This document shows, piece after piece, positions 51,309 through 60,542 of a stretch of DNA of 64,000 nt (its first letter is position 1; each line of letters begins with the position of its first letter). The DNA lies in assembly GCF_013033515.1 (NCBI RefSeq), contig NZ_WQEG01000005.1, positions 62,001 through 126,000 of the forward strand, read 5' to 3'. Source of the DNA: Ruegeria sp. HKCCA6707 (GTDB lineage: Bacteria > Pseudomonadota > Alphaproteobacteria > Rhodobacterales > Rhodobacteraceae). The notes beneath the pieces are model-generated. The model made no database searches. It worked only from the letters and a program-made list of their open reading frames with translations, and was not told the DNA's origin. The position numbers and the translations under genes are program-made.

Positions 51309-52592
51309 ATGCATTTACAACAAGCCATTCAGTCCCTTGCGGCTTCACTCTCTCAGGCGCAGTGGACCTATTTTGATACAAAACTGATCCTTCAGCAGCG
51401 CCTGCCACCCAGACTGCAACACCTGGCGCCAAGCTTGGCCCGCAGGGTAGTGTCTGCCCTGCCGCAACCCTATGCGCCATCCGCAAGGACAATCGCTCAA
51501 GCATTGGCGAGCTTTCCTGAAACGGGGCAGATTGCGCGATATGCTGAACCCCGCAAGCTTGTTGCGCCGTTTCCGATCGCGCCTCAGAATTTTGCCCCCA
51601 TCGACATCTTTCAGTCGCTCAACCTGCCTGACCTGTCCAGTTGCGATGAACTGGCTGAATGGCTTGCAATCCCTCCGATCCAATTGGTGCGCTTTGCCGA
51701 CCTGAACGGGCTGTCAAATCGAACCAAGAATGCATTTGCACCTCACTACCGGTTCCATATCATTCCAAAACGCGACGGCACATCGCGCCTGATCGAGGAA
51801 CCCAAGCCCGTCCTCAAACGTCTGCAAAGACGCGTTCTGCGATCCATGCTGAACCAGGTTCCCGCCAGTCCCCACGCCTTTGGATTTGTGCAAAAACGAA
51901 CCTGCATTCAGGCTGCGGCGCGTCATTGCGGTGAACCCTTGGTGGTCTCGTTCGACCTGAAGAACTACTTCACATCCATCACCTATCCACGTATCTTCGG
52001 CGTGTTTCGATGCTTGGGATACCCCGCCGACGTCGCTCGACACCTGACCGGCCTGGTCACCTTGGTGACCCCGGCACATGTTCGCGCCCAATTGGGGCGA
52101 ACTGGCCATCACGACCTGCGCCGCCGACATCTTCCTCAAGGCGCACCGACATCGCCCGCACTTGCAAACCTGTGCAGCTTTAACCTGGACCGACGCCTTG
52201 CTGGGCTCGCACAGAGCCTTGATGCGACCTATACGCGATATGCCGACGATCTCACCTTTTCCGGTGAAACCCACATTGCGCGAACCCTGTGCAGCGCGGT
52301 CCCGGATATCATCCGAGACGAAGGGTTCACCACCAACCCAGACAAAACGCGCGTCATGCCAAGCCATAGATCTCAGGTCGTGACCGGGATCGTCGTCAAT
52401 CACCATGTCAACATCACTCGCAAAGACTTCGACCGGCTCAAAGCACGCATCCATCGCCTTAGGTCGCAGGGCAAAGACCAGCCGGAAACACTCCAACATC
52501 TGGACGGCCAAATCGCATGGGTGGAACAAGTCAATCCACACAAGGGTGCAAAGCTGCGCCAGCGCTTCGAACACGCATTGTCTTTGACCTGA
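51309..52592 (+). CDS. Retron-type reverse transcriptase with long N-terminal extension
   Basis: This 427-residue RNA-directed DNA polymerase has the palm motifs: FHIIPKRDGTSRLIEEPKPV (about 149-168), FDLKNYF with the first catalytic Asp-216, HLPQGAPTSPALANL (274-288), and YTRYADDLTFSG with YADD at 311-314. NPDKTRVM and VTGIVVN follow (VTG at 358-360, a retron hallmark). A classic NAxxH motif is not evident. Residues 1-145, before the first palm motif, are much longer than in most retron enzymes and match no domain I know. The ATG at 51309 is used; a TTG at 51270 would lie inside a2. The folded RNA directly upstream supports a retron. Confidence 0.88.
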   Translation: MHLQQAIQSLAASLSQAQWTYFDTKLILQQRLPPRLQHLAPSLARRVVSALPQPYAPSARTIAQALASFPETGQIARYAEPRKLVAPFPIAPQNFAPIDIFQSLNLPDLSSCDELAEWLAIPPIQLVRFADLNGLSNRTKNAFAPHYRFHIIPKRDGTSRLIEEPKPVLKRLQRRVLRSMLNQVPASPHAFGFVQKRTCIQAAARHCGEPLVVSFDLKNYFTSITYPRIFGVFRCLGYPADVARHLTGLVTLVTPAHVRAQLGRTGHHDLRRRHLPQGAPTSPALANLCSFNLDRRLAGLAQSLDATYTRYADDLTFSGETHIARTLCSAVPDIIRDEGFTTNPDKTRVMPSHRSQVVTGIVVNHHVNITRKDFDRLKARIHRLRSQGKDQPETLQHLDGQIAWVEQVNPHKGAKLRQRFEHALSLT

Positions 52593-52668
52593 CCAACTCC
52601 ATTGCCCCCACCAACCGCATCCGCTATCACACCGGCCAATTCAATTTCCCCGACCCAGAGGACGCGAC

Positions 52669-54324
52669 ATGGCCGCCTATCAATATGTCTACCACATGCA
52701 AGGTGTCTCAAAGACCTATCCCGGTGGCAAAAAGTGTTTTGAAAACATCCACCTGAGCTTTCTGCCCGGCGTGAAAATCGGTGTTGTCGGCGTCAACGGC
52801 GCGGGTAAATCGACCCTGATGAAGATCATGGCCGGGCTCGACAAGGATTTCACCGGTGAGGCCTGGGCGGCCGAAGGCGCCAAGGTCGGATATCTGCCGC
52901 AGGAACCGCAGCTGGATGAATCCCTGACCGTCCGCGAAAACGTGATGCTGGGCGTGGCCGAGAAAAAGGCCATCCTGGATCGCTATAACGATCTGGCCAT
53001 GAACTATTCCGACGAAACCGCGGATGAGATGGCCAAGCTGCAAGATGAGATCGACAGCCAGAATCTCTGGGATCTCGACAGCCAGATCGACGTCTCGATG
53101 GAGGCGCTGCGCTGCCCGCCGGACGATGCCAATATCGCCAACCTCTCGGGCGGTGAGAAACGCCGCGTGGCGCTCTGCAAGCTGCTGTTGGAAGCGCCCG
53201 ACATGCTGCTGCTGGACGAACCGACCAACCACTTGGACGCCGAAACCATCGCTTGGCTGCAACAGCACCTGATCGACTACAAAGGCACCATCCTGATAGT
53301 CACCCACGACCGCTATTTCCTGGACGACATCACCGGCTGGATTCTCGAACTCGACCGGGGCCGTGGCATTCCGTATGAGGGGAACTACTCCTCGTGGCTG
53401 GAACAAAAGGCCAAACGGCTGGAGCAGGAAGCCCGCGAGGACAAGTCCAAGCAGAAAACCCTGCAACGCGAGTTGGACTGGATGCGCCAGGGCCAGAAAG
53501 CCCGTCAGGCCAAATCCAAGGCCCGGATCAACGCCTATAACGAGCTGGCCGAACAGTCCGAGCGCGAAAAGCTGACCCGCGCCCAGATCGTGATCCCCAA
53601 CGGCCAGCGCCTTGGCGGCAAGGTGATCGAGGTCGAAGGCCTGTCGAAACACATGGGTGACAAACAACTGATCGAAGGGCTGGACTTCGCCCTGCCCCCC
53701 GGCGGCATCGTCGGCGTCATCGGCCCCAACGGTGCGGGTAAATCGACCCTGTTCAAAATGCTCACCGGACAGGAACAGCCCGACAGCGGCACCATCACGC
53801 TGGGCGACACCGTACAGCTGTCTTACGTGGACCAGTCCCGCGACGACCTGAAAGACAACGACACCGTGTGGGAGGCGATAACCGGCGGCGCCGAGATCAT
53901 CCAACTGGGTGACGCCCAGGTCAATTCCCGCGCCTATTGCTCGTCGTTCAACTTCAAGGGCGGCGACCAGCAGAAAAAGGTCTCGTTGCTGTCAGGGGGT
54001 GAACGCAACCGCGTCCACATGGCCCGCCTGCTGAAAGAAGGCGGCAACGTCCTGCTGCTCGACGAACCGACCAACGATCTGGACGTCGAAACCCTGCGTG
54101 CACTGGAAGACGCCCTTGTCGATTTCGCAGGCTGCGCCGTTGTGATTTCCCACGACCGCTTCTTCCTCGACCGGATCTGCACGCATATCCTGGCATTTGA
54201 GGGCGACGCCCATGTGGAGTGGTTCGAGGGCAACTTCGAGGACTACGAAGAGGACAAAAAGCGCCGTCTGGGACCAGACGCGCTGGAGCCCAAGCGGTTG
54301 AAGCATAAGAAGTTCGTTCGATAA
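52669..54324 (+). CDS. ettA: Energy-dependent translational throttle protein (ABC-F ATPase)
   Basis: EttA binds the ribosomal E site and gates translation by the energy state. At 551 residues it has two ATPase domains: Walker A GVNGAGKST and GPNGAGKST, signatures LSGGEKRRVAL and LSGGERNRVHM, and Walker B LLLDEPTNHLD and LLLDEPTNDLD. The EttA-type arm lies in the first domain, and the linker is rich in charged residues (EQKAKRLEQEAREDKSKQ). It ends in the basic EPKRLKHKKFVR tail. It lies 76 bp after the reverse transcriptase but is a core gene and not likely to be a retron effector. Confidence 0.96.
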   Translation: MAAYQYVYHMQGVSKTYPGGKKCFENIHLSFLPGVKIGVVGVNGAGKSTLMKIMAGLDKDFTGEAWAAEGAKVGYLPQEPQLDESLTVRENVMLGVAEKKAILDRYNDLAMNYSDETADEMAKLQDEIDSQNLWDLDSQIDVSMEALRCPPDDANIANLSGGEKRRVALCKLLLEAPDMLLLDEPTNHLDAETIAWLQQHLIDYKGTILIVTHDRYFLDDITGWILELDRGRGIPYEGNYSSWLEQKAKRLEQEAREDKSKQKTLQRELDWMRQGQKARQAKSKARINAYNELAEQSEREKLTRAQIVIPNGQRLGGKVIEVEGLSKHMGDKQLIEGLDFALPPGGIVGVIGPNGAGKSTLFKMLTGQEQPDSGTITLGDTVQLSYVDQSRDDLKDNDTVWEAITGGAEIIQLGDAQVNSRAYCSSFNFKGGDQQKKVSLLSGGERNRVHMARLLKEGGNVLLLDEPTNDLDVETLRALEDALVDFAGCAVVISHDRFFLDRICTHILAFEGDAHVEWFEGNFEDYEEDKKRRLGPDALEPKRLKHKKFVR

Positions 54325-54339
54325 ATCGCAACGCGATTT
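54323..54339 (+). terminator. Terminator-like hairpin at the ettA stop
   Basis: AAATCGC pairs with GCGATTT around AAC, starting inside the stop codon; one more T follows the stem. It is short but well placed. Confidence 0.4.
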
Positions 54340-54787
54340 TCGGACGGGCGCGAGGCAGCGTCCGCATAGCGGGTGCGTTCGCGCTCCGTAGCTTTGAGTG
54401 CAAGCTTGGCATCTTTTGCACACTTGCTAACGATACTCGAAATATTCTTGTAACGCTGGGCGGTCTTCTGTCTGCCCTTTCAACTACAGTTTAGCATTAA
54501 CCGTGGCTACAAGCGTAGGACGGGTTTTCCGCGTGTGTCTTCTTCCACCAATCCACCCGAGATTACCCAACCAGCACGCGCGTCACCGTTAGCCAGTGAA
54601 TACGACCAATCGGGCGGGAGTCTCACCAAAGCATGTTCAAGTGATCTGAACAAAAAAGACGCACCTCATCGGTCCCGCCCAACCCCAACCCGTTTTGAGG
54701 TGGCACCCCGCCACTCTTCCATATAGTATTAACGAGATACGTTCCCAAAACGGGGCGGCAACCGATTAAACACAAGACATTCTCGCG
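54340..54787. other. Intergenic region without recognised gene
   Basis: About 450 bases without a supported gene. An inverted repeat GTGGC-ACCCC-GCCAC lies near 54700-54716, followed by a TATAGT box near 54723 that may be the -10 element of the sulfotransferase gene. I see nothing else. Confidence 0.45.
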
Positions 54788-55528
54788 ATGAGTGGAACCC
54801 TAAAAAAGTGTTCAACCCGTTGGATGCGCAGCGCGCAGAAGAAGGTTGCGCTTGTGCGCTCTCAGATTCAGCCGGAACGGCGTCTGAGGCATCGGGTGAT
54901 TGTGGCCAGCAATGGGCGCGCGGGCAGCACGTTGACCTATTCGGCCTTGATGGAAGGTCTGAACAAGACCGACCCTCGGCCCGTGAAACGGGCACGGTTT
55001 GTGCCTCGGCTGGCCCATGCGGAACACTCAGCACCCTGCCTGTTCAAGACGCATGATTTCCCCGCAGCCCTTGGCGCCTGGCCCGAGACCACGCGGGCGG
55101 TGTTCTGCTTTGGCGACACGCAGGATTCCGCGCTATCGGTCTATTCCGCCAAGTCGCGGTATGGCGACGAATGGGTTACGGAACATTTTGAGCATCTTCA
55201 GGCCACCGGCAGCTTTGACGAGTTGTTCGAACGCGATGTGCTGCAACAGGCGCGTCAGGTCAAGGAATGGGCCATCTTCGAACAGGTGCCCGTCCTATGC
55301 GTTCACTATGATGCACTGTGGGATCATGAAGAGACGATCTCGGACTTCACCGGGATCGCCTTCAAGGCCCCGCCCAGACGCGCGCGCGTCGCCAAGGACA
55401 TCCCATCGGATCTCAGACAAGCGGCCGAGCGACTTTATGGGCCGATTGATGCGCTGATCAACCAGCTTCCCAAGTGCTTCGTGGCCGGGCCGCAATACAA
55501 AGGTTTGGTCAGCAAACTACCCTCCTGA
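54788..55528 (+). CDS. Sulfotransferase-like P-loop protein
   Basis: This 246-residue protein fits the PAPS-dependent sulfotransferase fold. The 5'-phosphosulfate loop is VIVASNGRAGSTLTYSAL (residues 37-54), FKTHDFP comes next, and a 3'-phosphate-binding region follows around VFCFGDTQDSALSVYS. The overall length is short. The acceptor is unknown. It is a single gene; a link with the sulfatase at 24 kb is not supported by position. Confidence 0.7.
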   Translation: MSGTLKKCSTRWMRSAQKKVALVRSQIQPERRLRHRVIVASNGRAGSTLTYSALMEGLNKTDPRPVKRARFVPRLAHAEHSAPCLFKTHDFPAALGAWPETTRAVFCFGDTQDSALSVYSAKSRYGDEWVTEHFEHLQATGSFDELFERDVLQQARQVKEWAIFEQVPVLCVHYDALWDHEETISDFTGIAFKAPPRRARVAKDIPSDLRQAAERLYGPIDALINQLPKCFVAGPQYKGLVSKLPS

Positions 55529-55720
55529 AGCCTGCGGAAATTTGCTGGGGCGTTCATAAGCTACTCTTGCGTCAGACCATTCGGAGTGACATACCAATGG
55601 GGCTTACGTTTTTCTATTTCGACCTACTGTCTCCTATCACGGCGCTCAGTCACTCGATCCAGACCGACGACGCCAGGCTGCCGCAACCCCGTGGGCAGCA
55701 TCAATCAGGAGACAACGGAT
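55529..55720 (+). promoter_or_regulatory. Leader region of the cold-shock gene
   Basis: There are 192 bases between the sulfotransferase stop and the cold-shock ATG with no credible gene. A long 5' leader is typical for cold-shock mRNAs, whose folding controls translation; I did not work out a specific fold. Confidence 0.35.
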
Positions 55721-55927
55721 ATGCCCGCAGGCACCGTTAAATGGTTTAACACCACCAAAGGCTACGGCTTTATCGCGCCCGAAGACGGCGGCAAAGACAT
55801 CTTCGTCCACATCTCGGCCGTCGAACGTTCGGGTCTGACCGGACTGGCCGACAACCAAAAAGTCACGTACGAGCTGCGCTCGGGCCGTGATGGCCGCGAA
55901 AGCGCGGACAATATCGAGCTTGCATAA
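55721..55927 (+). CDS. Cold-shock protein (CspA family)
   Basis: This 68-residue single-domain RNA chaperone starts MPAGTVKWFNTTKGYGFIAP (RNP1 KGYGFI) and has DIFVHISAVE (RNP2). CAGGAG lies nine bases before the ATG. The upstream open frame to 55586 lacks homology. A strong terminator follows. Confidence 0.96.
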   Translation: MPAGTVKWFNTTKGYGFIAPEDGGKDIFVHISAVERSGLTGLADNQKVTYELRSGRDGRESADNIELA

Positions 55928-55933
55928 GCTCTG

Positions 55934-55960
55934 AAAGGGCAGGGTCTTTCCCTGCCCTTT
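55934..55960 (+). terminator. Intrinsic terminator of the cold-shock gene
   Basis: A perfect 11-bp stem, AAAGGGCAGGG with CCCTGCCCTTT, surrounds a TCTTT loop seven bases after the stop codon. The stem itself ends in TTT. Confidence 0.8.
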
Positions 55961-56080
55961 GCACCGGCAACACATGTCAGAAAGAACATGTGAAATTTGA
56001 ATACGCCCTAAAATTGACCAATTGTGCTATCATACTTTCGGTAAAGTTTTGATTGTAATGGTTAATTGATGAGGCCTGCC

Positions 56081-56638
56081 ATGTTCACGCGCCGCACGTT
56101 CCTTGCCGCGACGGCGAGTTCCAGCCTTCTGCCCACATTCGCTCAGGCAAAGAAGGCCGTCGAATACGACCCGACACCGCAATTTGTTCGCATCAAAAAG
56201 CAGTTCCTGCCGGGGCAATTGCTTGTCGTTCCGCGCTCATTCTATCTGTATTTCGTGACCGAACCGCGCAAGGCGATCCGGTACGGGTGCGGTGTTGGAC
56301 GGGCCGGGTTAGAGTTCACCGGATCCGCCACGATCGACGTCAAGAAAGAGTGGCCGACCTGGCGACCCACACAAGAGATGATCGAACGTGAGCCGATCAC
56401 CTACGCCCGTTTCAAGGACAATGACTATGTTCAACCCGGTGGCAGCGACAACCCTCTTGGCGCGCGCGCGCTCTATCTGTTCCAGAATGGGGTCGACACC
56501 TATTTCCGAATCCATGGCACGACACAGCCGCAGACGATTGGGCACGCTGCGTCAAACGGATGTATTCGTATGCTGAACGAGCATGTGATCGACCTTTATC
56601 AGCGTGTTCCACTGGGTACGGTTGTCACCGTAGTCTAA
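56081..56638 (+). CDS. L,D-transpeptidase (YkuD family), exported
   Basis: This 185-residue enzyme makes or uses 3-3 cross-links or anchors proteins to peptidoglycan. The signal is twin-arginine-like (FTRRTFLAATASSSLLPTFA). The catalytic motif is complete: the histidine in FRIHGTTQP and then AASNGCIRM with the nucleophilic cysteine. The ATG at 56081 with GAGG upstream is preferred to a TTG at 56066. It converges on the arylesterase gene with a 4-bp overlap of stops. Confidence 0.93.
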   Translation: MFTRRTFLAATASSSLLPTFAQAKKAVEYDPTPQFVRIKKQFLPGQLLVVPRSFYLYFVTEPRKAIRYGCGVGRAGLEFTGSATIDVKKEWPTWRPTQEMIEREPITYARFKDNDYVQPGGSDNPLGARALYLFQNGVDTYFRIHGTTQPQTIGHAASNGCIRMLNEHVIDLYQRVPLGTVVTVV

Positions 56639-57279
56639 TCTTGGGCCTTGGCCACAAGCTCCAGCACGTGCGGGCCCAGCCCCTCGACGATCTGGGTGAC
56701 GCCGCTTGTATTTGGGTGAATGCCGTCGCTTTGCATCAGATGGCGCGCGGCCTGTAAATCCTGCCCGTTCGGGAAACCCTGAAAAAAATTCGGCGCGTAT
56801 AGCGTGCCGAAGGCCTTCGCCAGTTCTGGGTATATCCCGTCGAAGGCGCGCTTGTATGCGGCCCCGTAGTTTGCCGGAGCTTCCAGCCCCACCAACAGGA
56901 CCTCGACATCAGCAGCGCGCGCGGCCTTGAGGATCTTGCCCAGGTTCAAACGCGCGTATTCGGGATCAAGCCCCCGCAGCAGATCATTCCCGCCCAAAGC
57001 CACGATCATCGCGTCCACCTCTGGCGTCAGCGTCCAATCCACCCGCACAGCTCCTCCGGCTGTGGTATCCCCCGACACGCCTGCGTTGATCAGGCGCACA
57101 TTCGCCCCCTGCGCCAGCAGCCAGCGTTCCATCTGCGGCACAAAACCGTGCTGAATCGGCAGCCCATAACCTTGGGTCAGGGAATCGCCCAAAGCGGCAA
57201 CAACAATGGTTTCCGCTTTGGCAGCAAGACCACACAGGACGAAAATGAATGACACCAAGACCTTGCGTATCAGCTGCAT
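56635..57279 (-). CDS. tesA: Arylesterase / lysophospholipase, SGNH hydrolase (TesA family)
   Basis: This 214-residue exported esterase has a signal peptide (LIRKVLVSFIFVLCGLAAKA). The four SGNH blocks are ALGDSLTQGYG (Ser), INAGVSGDTTAGG (Gly), VALGGNDLLRGL (Asn) and SDGIHPNTSG (Asp/His). It is divergent from ybbA-ybbP, the conserved neighbourhood of TesA in many proteobacteria. The ATG at 57279 is chosen over a longer frame to 57348 that crosses into the divergent gene. Confidence 0.93.
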   Translation of the reverse strand: MQLIRKVLVSFIFVLCGLAAKAETIVVAALGDSLTQGYGLPIQHGFVPQMERWLLAQGANVRLINAGVSGDTTAGGAVRVDWTLTPEVDAMIVALGGNDLLRGLDPEYARLNLGKILKAARAADVEVLLVGLEAPANYGAAYKRAFDGIYPELAKAFGTLYAPNFFQGFPNGQDLQAARHLMQSDGIHPNTSGVTQIVEGLGPHVLELVAKAQD

Positions 57280-57321
57280 CGCGCCATATCCCACATTATC
57301 GCTCTCCTTTCCGGACCGACC

Positions 57322-58017
57322 ATGACCGAACCTGTACTTGCCCTTCAAAATGCATCACTGTCCCTGGATGGCAATGCCGGGCGCGTGGATATTCTACGCG
57401 ATATCTCACTGACCGTTAACCATGGAGACTCCGTAGGCCTGATCGGGCCATCCGGTTCGGGCAAATCCTCGCTCTTGATGTTGATGGGCGGCTTGGAGCA
57501 GGCGACAAGTGGAACGATTACCGCGTTGGGGCAAGATCTGACGTCAATGTCCGAAGACGCACTCGCCCGCTTTCGCCGTGACGCGATGGGCGTGGTGTTT
57601 CAGAACTTCCACCTGATCCCGACGATGACCGCGCTGGAAAACGTGGCAACCCCATTAGAACTGGCGGGGCACACCGACGCCTTTGCCCGCGCCGAGGCCG
57701 AGTTGGATGCGGTTGGCCTTGCCCACCGCCGAGACCACTACCCCGCACAGCTATCGGGTGGAGAGCAACAACGTGTGGCGCTGGCGCGTGCGTCTGCCCC
57801 AAGACCAAAGATATTGCTGGCCGACGAGCCGACGGGCAATCTCGACGCCGCCAACGGACAGGCCATCGTCGATCTCTTGTTCGGCCTGCGCGACCGCCAT
57901 GGCGCGACCTTGGTGCTTGTCACCCACAGTCACAGCCTGGCGCAAAAATGCGATCGAGTGATCCGGCTGCGCGATGGTAAGATCTCGGAAGACGCCTTGA
58001 ATGAGGCCGCTGAATGA
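57322..58017 (+). CDS. ybbA: ABC transporter ATPase (YbbA/LolD-like)
   Basis: This 231-residue ATPase has Walker [21 protein letters not shown]-loop [11 protein letters not shown], signature [14 protein letters not shown] and Walker [13 protein letters not shown]. It belongs to the MacB/LolD group and pairs with the permease whose ATG overlaps its stop. The position next to tesA fits the YbbA-YbbP-TesA set, thought to handle hydrophobic compounds or lipids at the envelope. Confidence 0.92.
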   Translation: MTEPVLALQNASLSLDGNAGRVDILRDISLTVNHGDSVGLIGPSGSGKSSLLMLMGGLEQATSGTITALGQDLTSMSEDALARFRRDAMGVVFQNFHLIPTMTALENVATPLELAGHTDAFARAEAELDAVGLAHRRDHYPAQLSGGEQQRVALARASAPRPKILLADEPTGNLDAANGQAIVDLLFGLRDRHGATLVLVTHSHSLAQKCDRVIRLRDGKISEDALNEAAE

Positions 58018-60542
58018 GCCTGAAACAGGCCAGCAGGCTGGCACGGCGCGAGCTGCGGGGCGGCCTGCTGGGGTTTCGTGTGTTTCTGGCCTGCCTTGCC
58101 CTGGGTGTCGCCGCCATCGCTGCAGTAGGCTCGGTCCGGCAGGCGATACAAACCGGGTTGGCCCAAGAGGGCGCTGCTCTACTCGGCGGCGATGCCGAGC
58201 TGGAATTCACCTATCGCCATGCAACGGACGAAGAACGCGCCTGGATGACGACAAACGCGCAAACGGTGTCCGAGGTGGTCGACTTCCGTTCTATGGCGGT
58301 GAAAGACCCGGACGGAGCACCAAAACGCGCGCTTACGCAGGTCAAATCGGTCGATGACGCCTATCCGCTGATCGGTGTACCGGTCTTGGAGCCCAACATT
58401 TCGTTGGCCGATGCACTGGACGGCGCGGATGGCCTGCCCGGTGCGGTCATGGATCCGACGCTTATCGCACAGCTGCAATTATCGGTCGGCGACAGGTTTG
58501 CGCTAGGCACCCAAAGCTTTGTGCTTTCTGCAGCCCTGATCCACGAACCGGATGGGGCTGCTGACGGGTTTGCACTTGGGCCCCGCACTCTGGTGCGCAC
58601 GACCGACCTGCAAAACTCAGGCCTGTTATCTGCGGGCACCCTGTTCTCGACCAAATACCGCCTTGATCTGCCTAGCGACGCGGATCTTGCCCAGGTTTCG
58701 CGCGACGCAGAACTAAGCTTTGACGGCACCGGAATGCGTTGGACCGACGCGCGCAACGGTGCCCCGGGGATTACCGAGTTTGTCACCCGTCTCAGCGCGT
58801 TCCTGGTTCTGGTTGGTCTTTCTGGCCTTGCCGTAGGCGGCATCGGCGTGTCCGCCGCTGTGCGTGCTTATCTGATGCAAAAGACCGAGACAATTGCGAC
58901 CCTGCGCACTTTGGGCGCCGACCGTGCCACGGTATTCCAGACCTATATGATCCAGATTGGCATCCTGTCGGTTGTCGGCATTGTTGTCGGGCTTGTGCTG
59001 GGGAGTGGCATCCCGTTGATGCTGGCCCCCATCATTGAAAGCCAACTCCCCGTCCCTGCGGTCTTTGCGCTCTATGTCGGCCCTTTGGGCGAGGCCGCGC
59101 TTTACGGCTTGCTTACCGCGTTCCTCTTCACCCTCTGGCCTTTGGCACGAACCGAAGAGGTACGGGCCGCGACCCTGTTTCGGGATGCGTTGACCACCAC
59201 ACGCGGCCTGCCGCGCCTGCCCTATCTGGCAGCCACAGCGCTTGGGTTGGCTGTGCTGATTGCCGCAGCCGCTTGGTTCAGCGGCTCGCCCCGTTTGACC
59301 CTATGGACAGCAGGCGGCTTGGCTGGTGCGCTGTTGCTGTTGTCCCTGGCCGCCGTTGCGATCCGGTGGCTGGCGCGTCGCGCCGCCCCTCTGGCGCGCG
59401 GTTGGCCTGCGTTGCGTTGGGCGCTGTCCGCCATTTCCGATGCCCGTGAAGGGGCCGCGTCCGTTGTTCTATCTCTTGGCCTTGGGCTTTCGGTTCTGGC
59501 CGCCGTGGGCCAGATCGATGGCACCTTACGCAATGCGATCACGGGCAATCTGCCAGACGTTGCACCGTCGTTCTTTTTCGTCGACATCCAGAAAGACCAG
59601 ATGCCCGGCTTTACCGCGCGCCTCGACAGTGATCCCGCGGTCACGCGGCTGGAAAGCGCCCCAATGCTGCGCGGCGTGATCACCCAGATCAACGGTGCCC
59701 CGGCGCGCGACGTCGCCGGTGACCATTGGGTTCTGGATGGCGACCGTGGAGTGACCTATTCCGAAAACCCGCCCGAAACCGCGCGCATCACCCGAGGCGC
59801 ATGGTGGCCCGAGAATTACGACGGCGCGCCACAGATAAGCTTCGCGGCAGAAGAGGCCGAAGAAATGGGGCTCGAACCCGGTGACGAGCTGACCGTTAAC
59901 ATCCTGGGCCGCGATATCATCGCCGAGATTACATCATTGCGCGAGGTTGACTTTTCGACCGCAGGCATGGGCTTTGTCATGTCCATGAACCCGGCCGCTT
60001 TGGCCGGGGCGCCACACAGCTTCATCGCCACTGTCTATGCAGAAGAACAGGCCGAGGCAGCGATCCTCAGCGATTTGACCGGTCAGTACCCCAATATCAC
60101 AGCGATCCGTGTCCGGGACGCAATCGACCGTGTCTCAAACCTGCTCGCTGGTCTGGCTGCAGCAACATCCTATGGCGCAGGGGTATCCATCATGACAGGG
60201 TTTTTGGTTCTGATCGGAGCCGCAGCAGCCGGTGAACCTGCGCGACGCTACGAAGCTTCGATCCTGAAAACCCTCGGCGCGAACAGACGCCAAATCCTCG
60301 CCAGCTTCGCGCTACGGGCGGTGTTACTGGGAACAGCCGCCGGATGCGTCGCACTGACCACCGGAATCCTCGGGGGATGGGCGGTTGCGCGCTTTATCTT
60401 CGAGGTTGACTATGCCGTCATCTGGCCTTCGGCTTTGGGGATCATTTTCGCAGGTATCGCGGTCACGCTGGCAGCAGGTCTTGGCTTCGCCCTGCGCCCT
60501 CTGTCGGTCCGCCCGGCGCGTATTCTGCGGGCCAGCGACTAA
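58014..60542 (+). CDS. ybbP: ABC transporter permease with two FtsX domains (YbbP)
   Basis: This 842-residue permease has an N-terminal membrane helix and a first periplasmic domain, then three helices (FLVLVGLSGLAVGGIGVSAA and following). A central pair of helices (about 400-450), a second periplasmic domain, and a second three-helix FtsX block at the end (SYGAGVSIMTGFLVLIGAAA, LGANRRQILASFALRAVL) complete it. This 4+2+4-like arrangement is that of YbbP. It overlaps ybbA by 4 bp and converges on the Rrf2 gene with a 4-bp overlap. Confidence 0.92.
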   Translation: MSLKQASRLARRELRGGLLGFRVFLACLALGVAAIAAVGSVRQAIQTGLAQEGAALLGGDAELEFTYRHATDEERAWMTTNAQTVSEVVDFRSMAVKDPDGAPKRALTQVKSVDDAYPLIGVPVLEPNISLADALDGADGLPGAVMDPTLIAQLQLSVGDRFALGTQSFVLSAALIHEPDGAADGFALGPRTLVRTTDLQNSGLLSAGTLFSTKYRLDLPSDADLAQVSRDAELSFDGTGMRWTDARNGAPGITEFVTRLSAFLVLVGLSGLAVGGIGVSAAVRAYLMQKTETIATLRTLGADRATVFQTYMIQIGILSVVGIVVGLVLGSGIPLMLAPIIESQLPVPAVFALYVGPLGEAALYGLLTAFLFTLWPLARTEEVRAATLFRDALTTTRGLPRLPYLAATALGLAVLIAAAAWFSGSPRLTLWTAGGLAGALLLLSLAAVAIRWLARRAAPLARGWPALRWALSAISDAREGAASVVLSLGLGLSVLAAVGQIDGTLRNAITGNLPDVAPSFFFVDIQKDQMPGFTARLDSDPAVTRLESAPMLRGVITQINGAPARDVAGDHWVLDGDRGVTYSENPPETARITRGAWWPENYDGAPQISFAAEEAEEMGLEPGDELTVNILGRDIIAEITSLREVDFSTAGMGFVMSMNPAALAGAPHSFIATVYAEEQAEAAILSDLTGQYPNITAIRVRDAIDRVSNLLAGLAAATSYGAGVSIMTGFLVLIGAAAAGEPARRYEASILKTLGANRRQILASFALRAVLLGTAAGCVALTTGILGGWAVARFIFEVDYAVIWPSALGIIFAGIAVTLAAGLGFALRPLSVRPARILRASD

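Noticed and set aside
52669..54324. EttA as the retron effector
   Set aside because: It is a core ABC-F gene of normal length and sequence and would be present without a retron.
54535..54726. 63-codon open frame before the sulfotransferase
   Set aside because: There is no ribosome site, no homology and low-complexity content; probably leader DNA.
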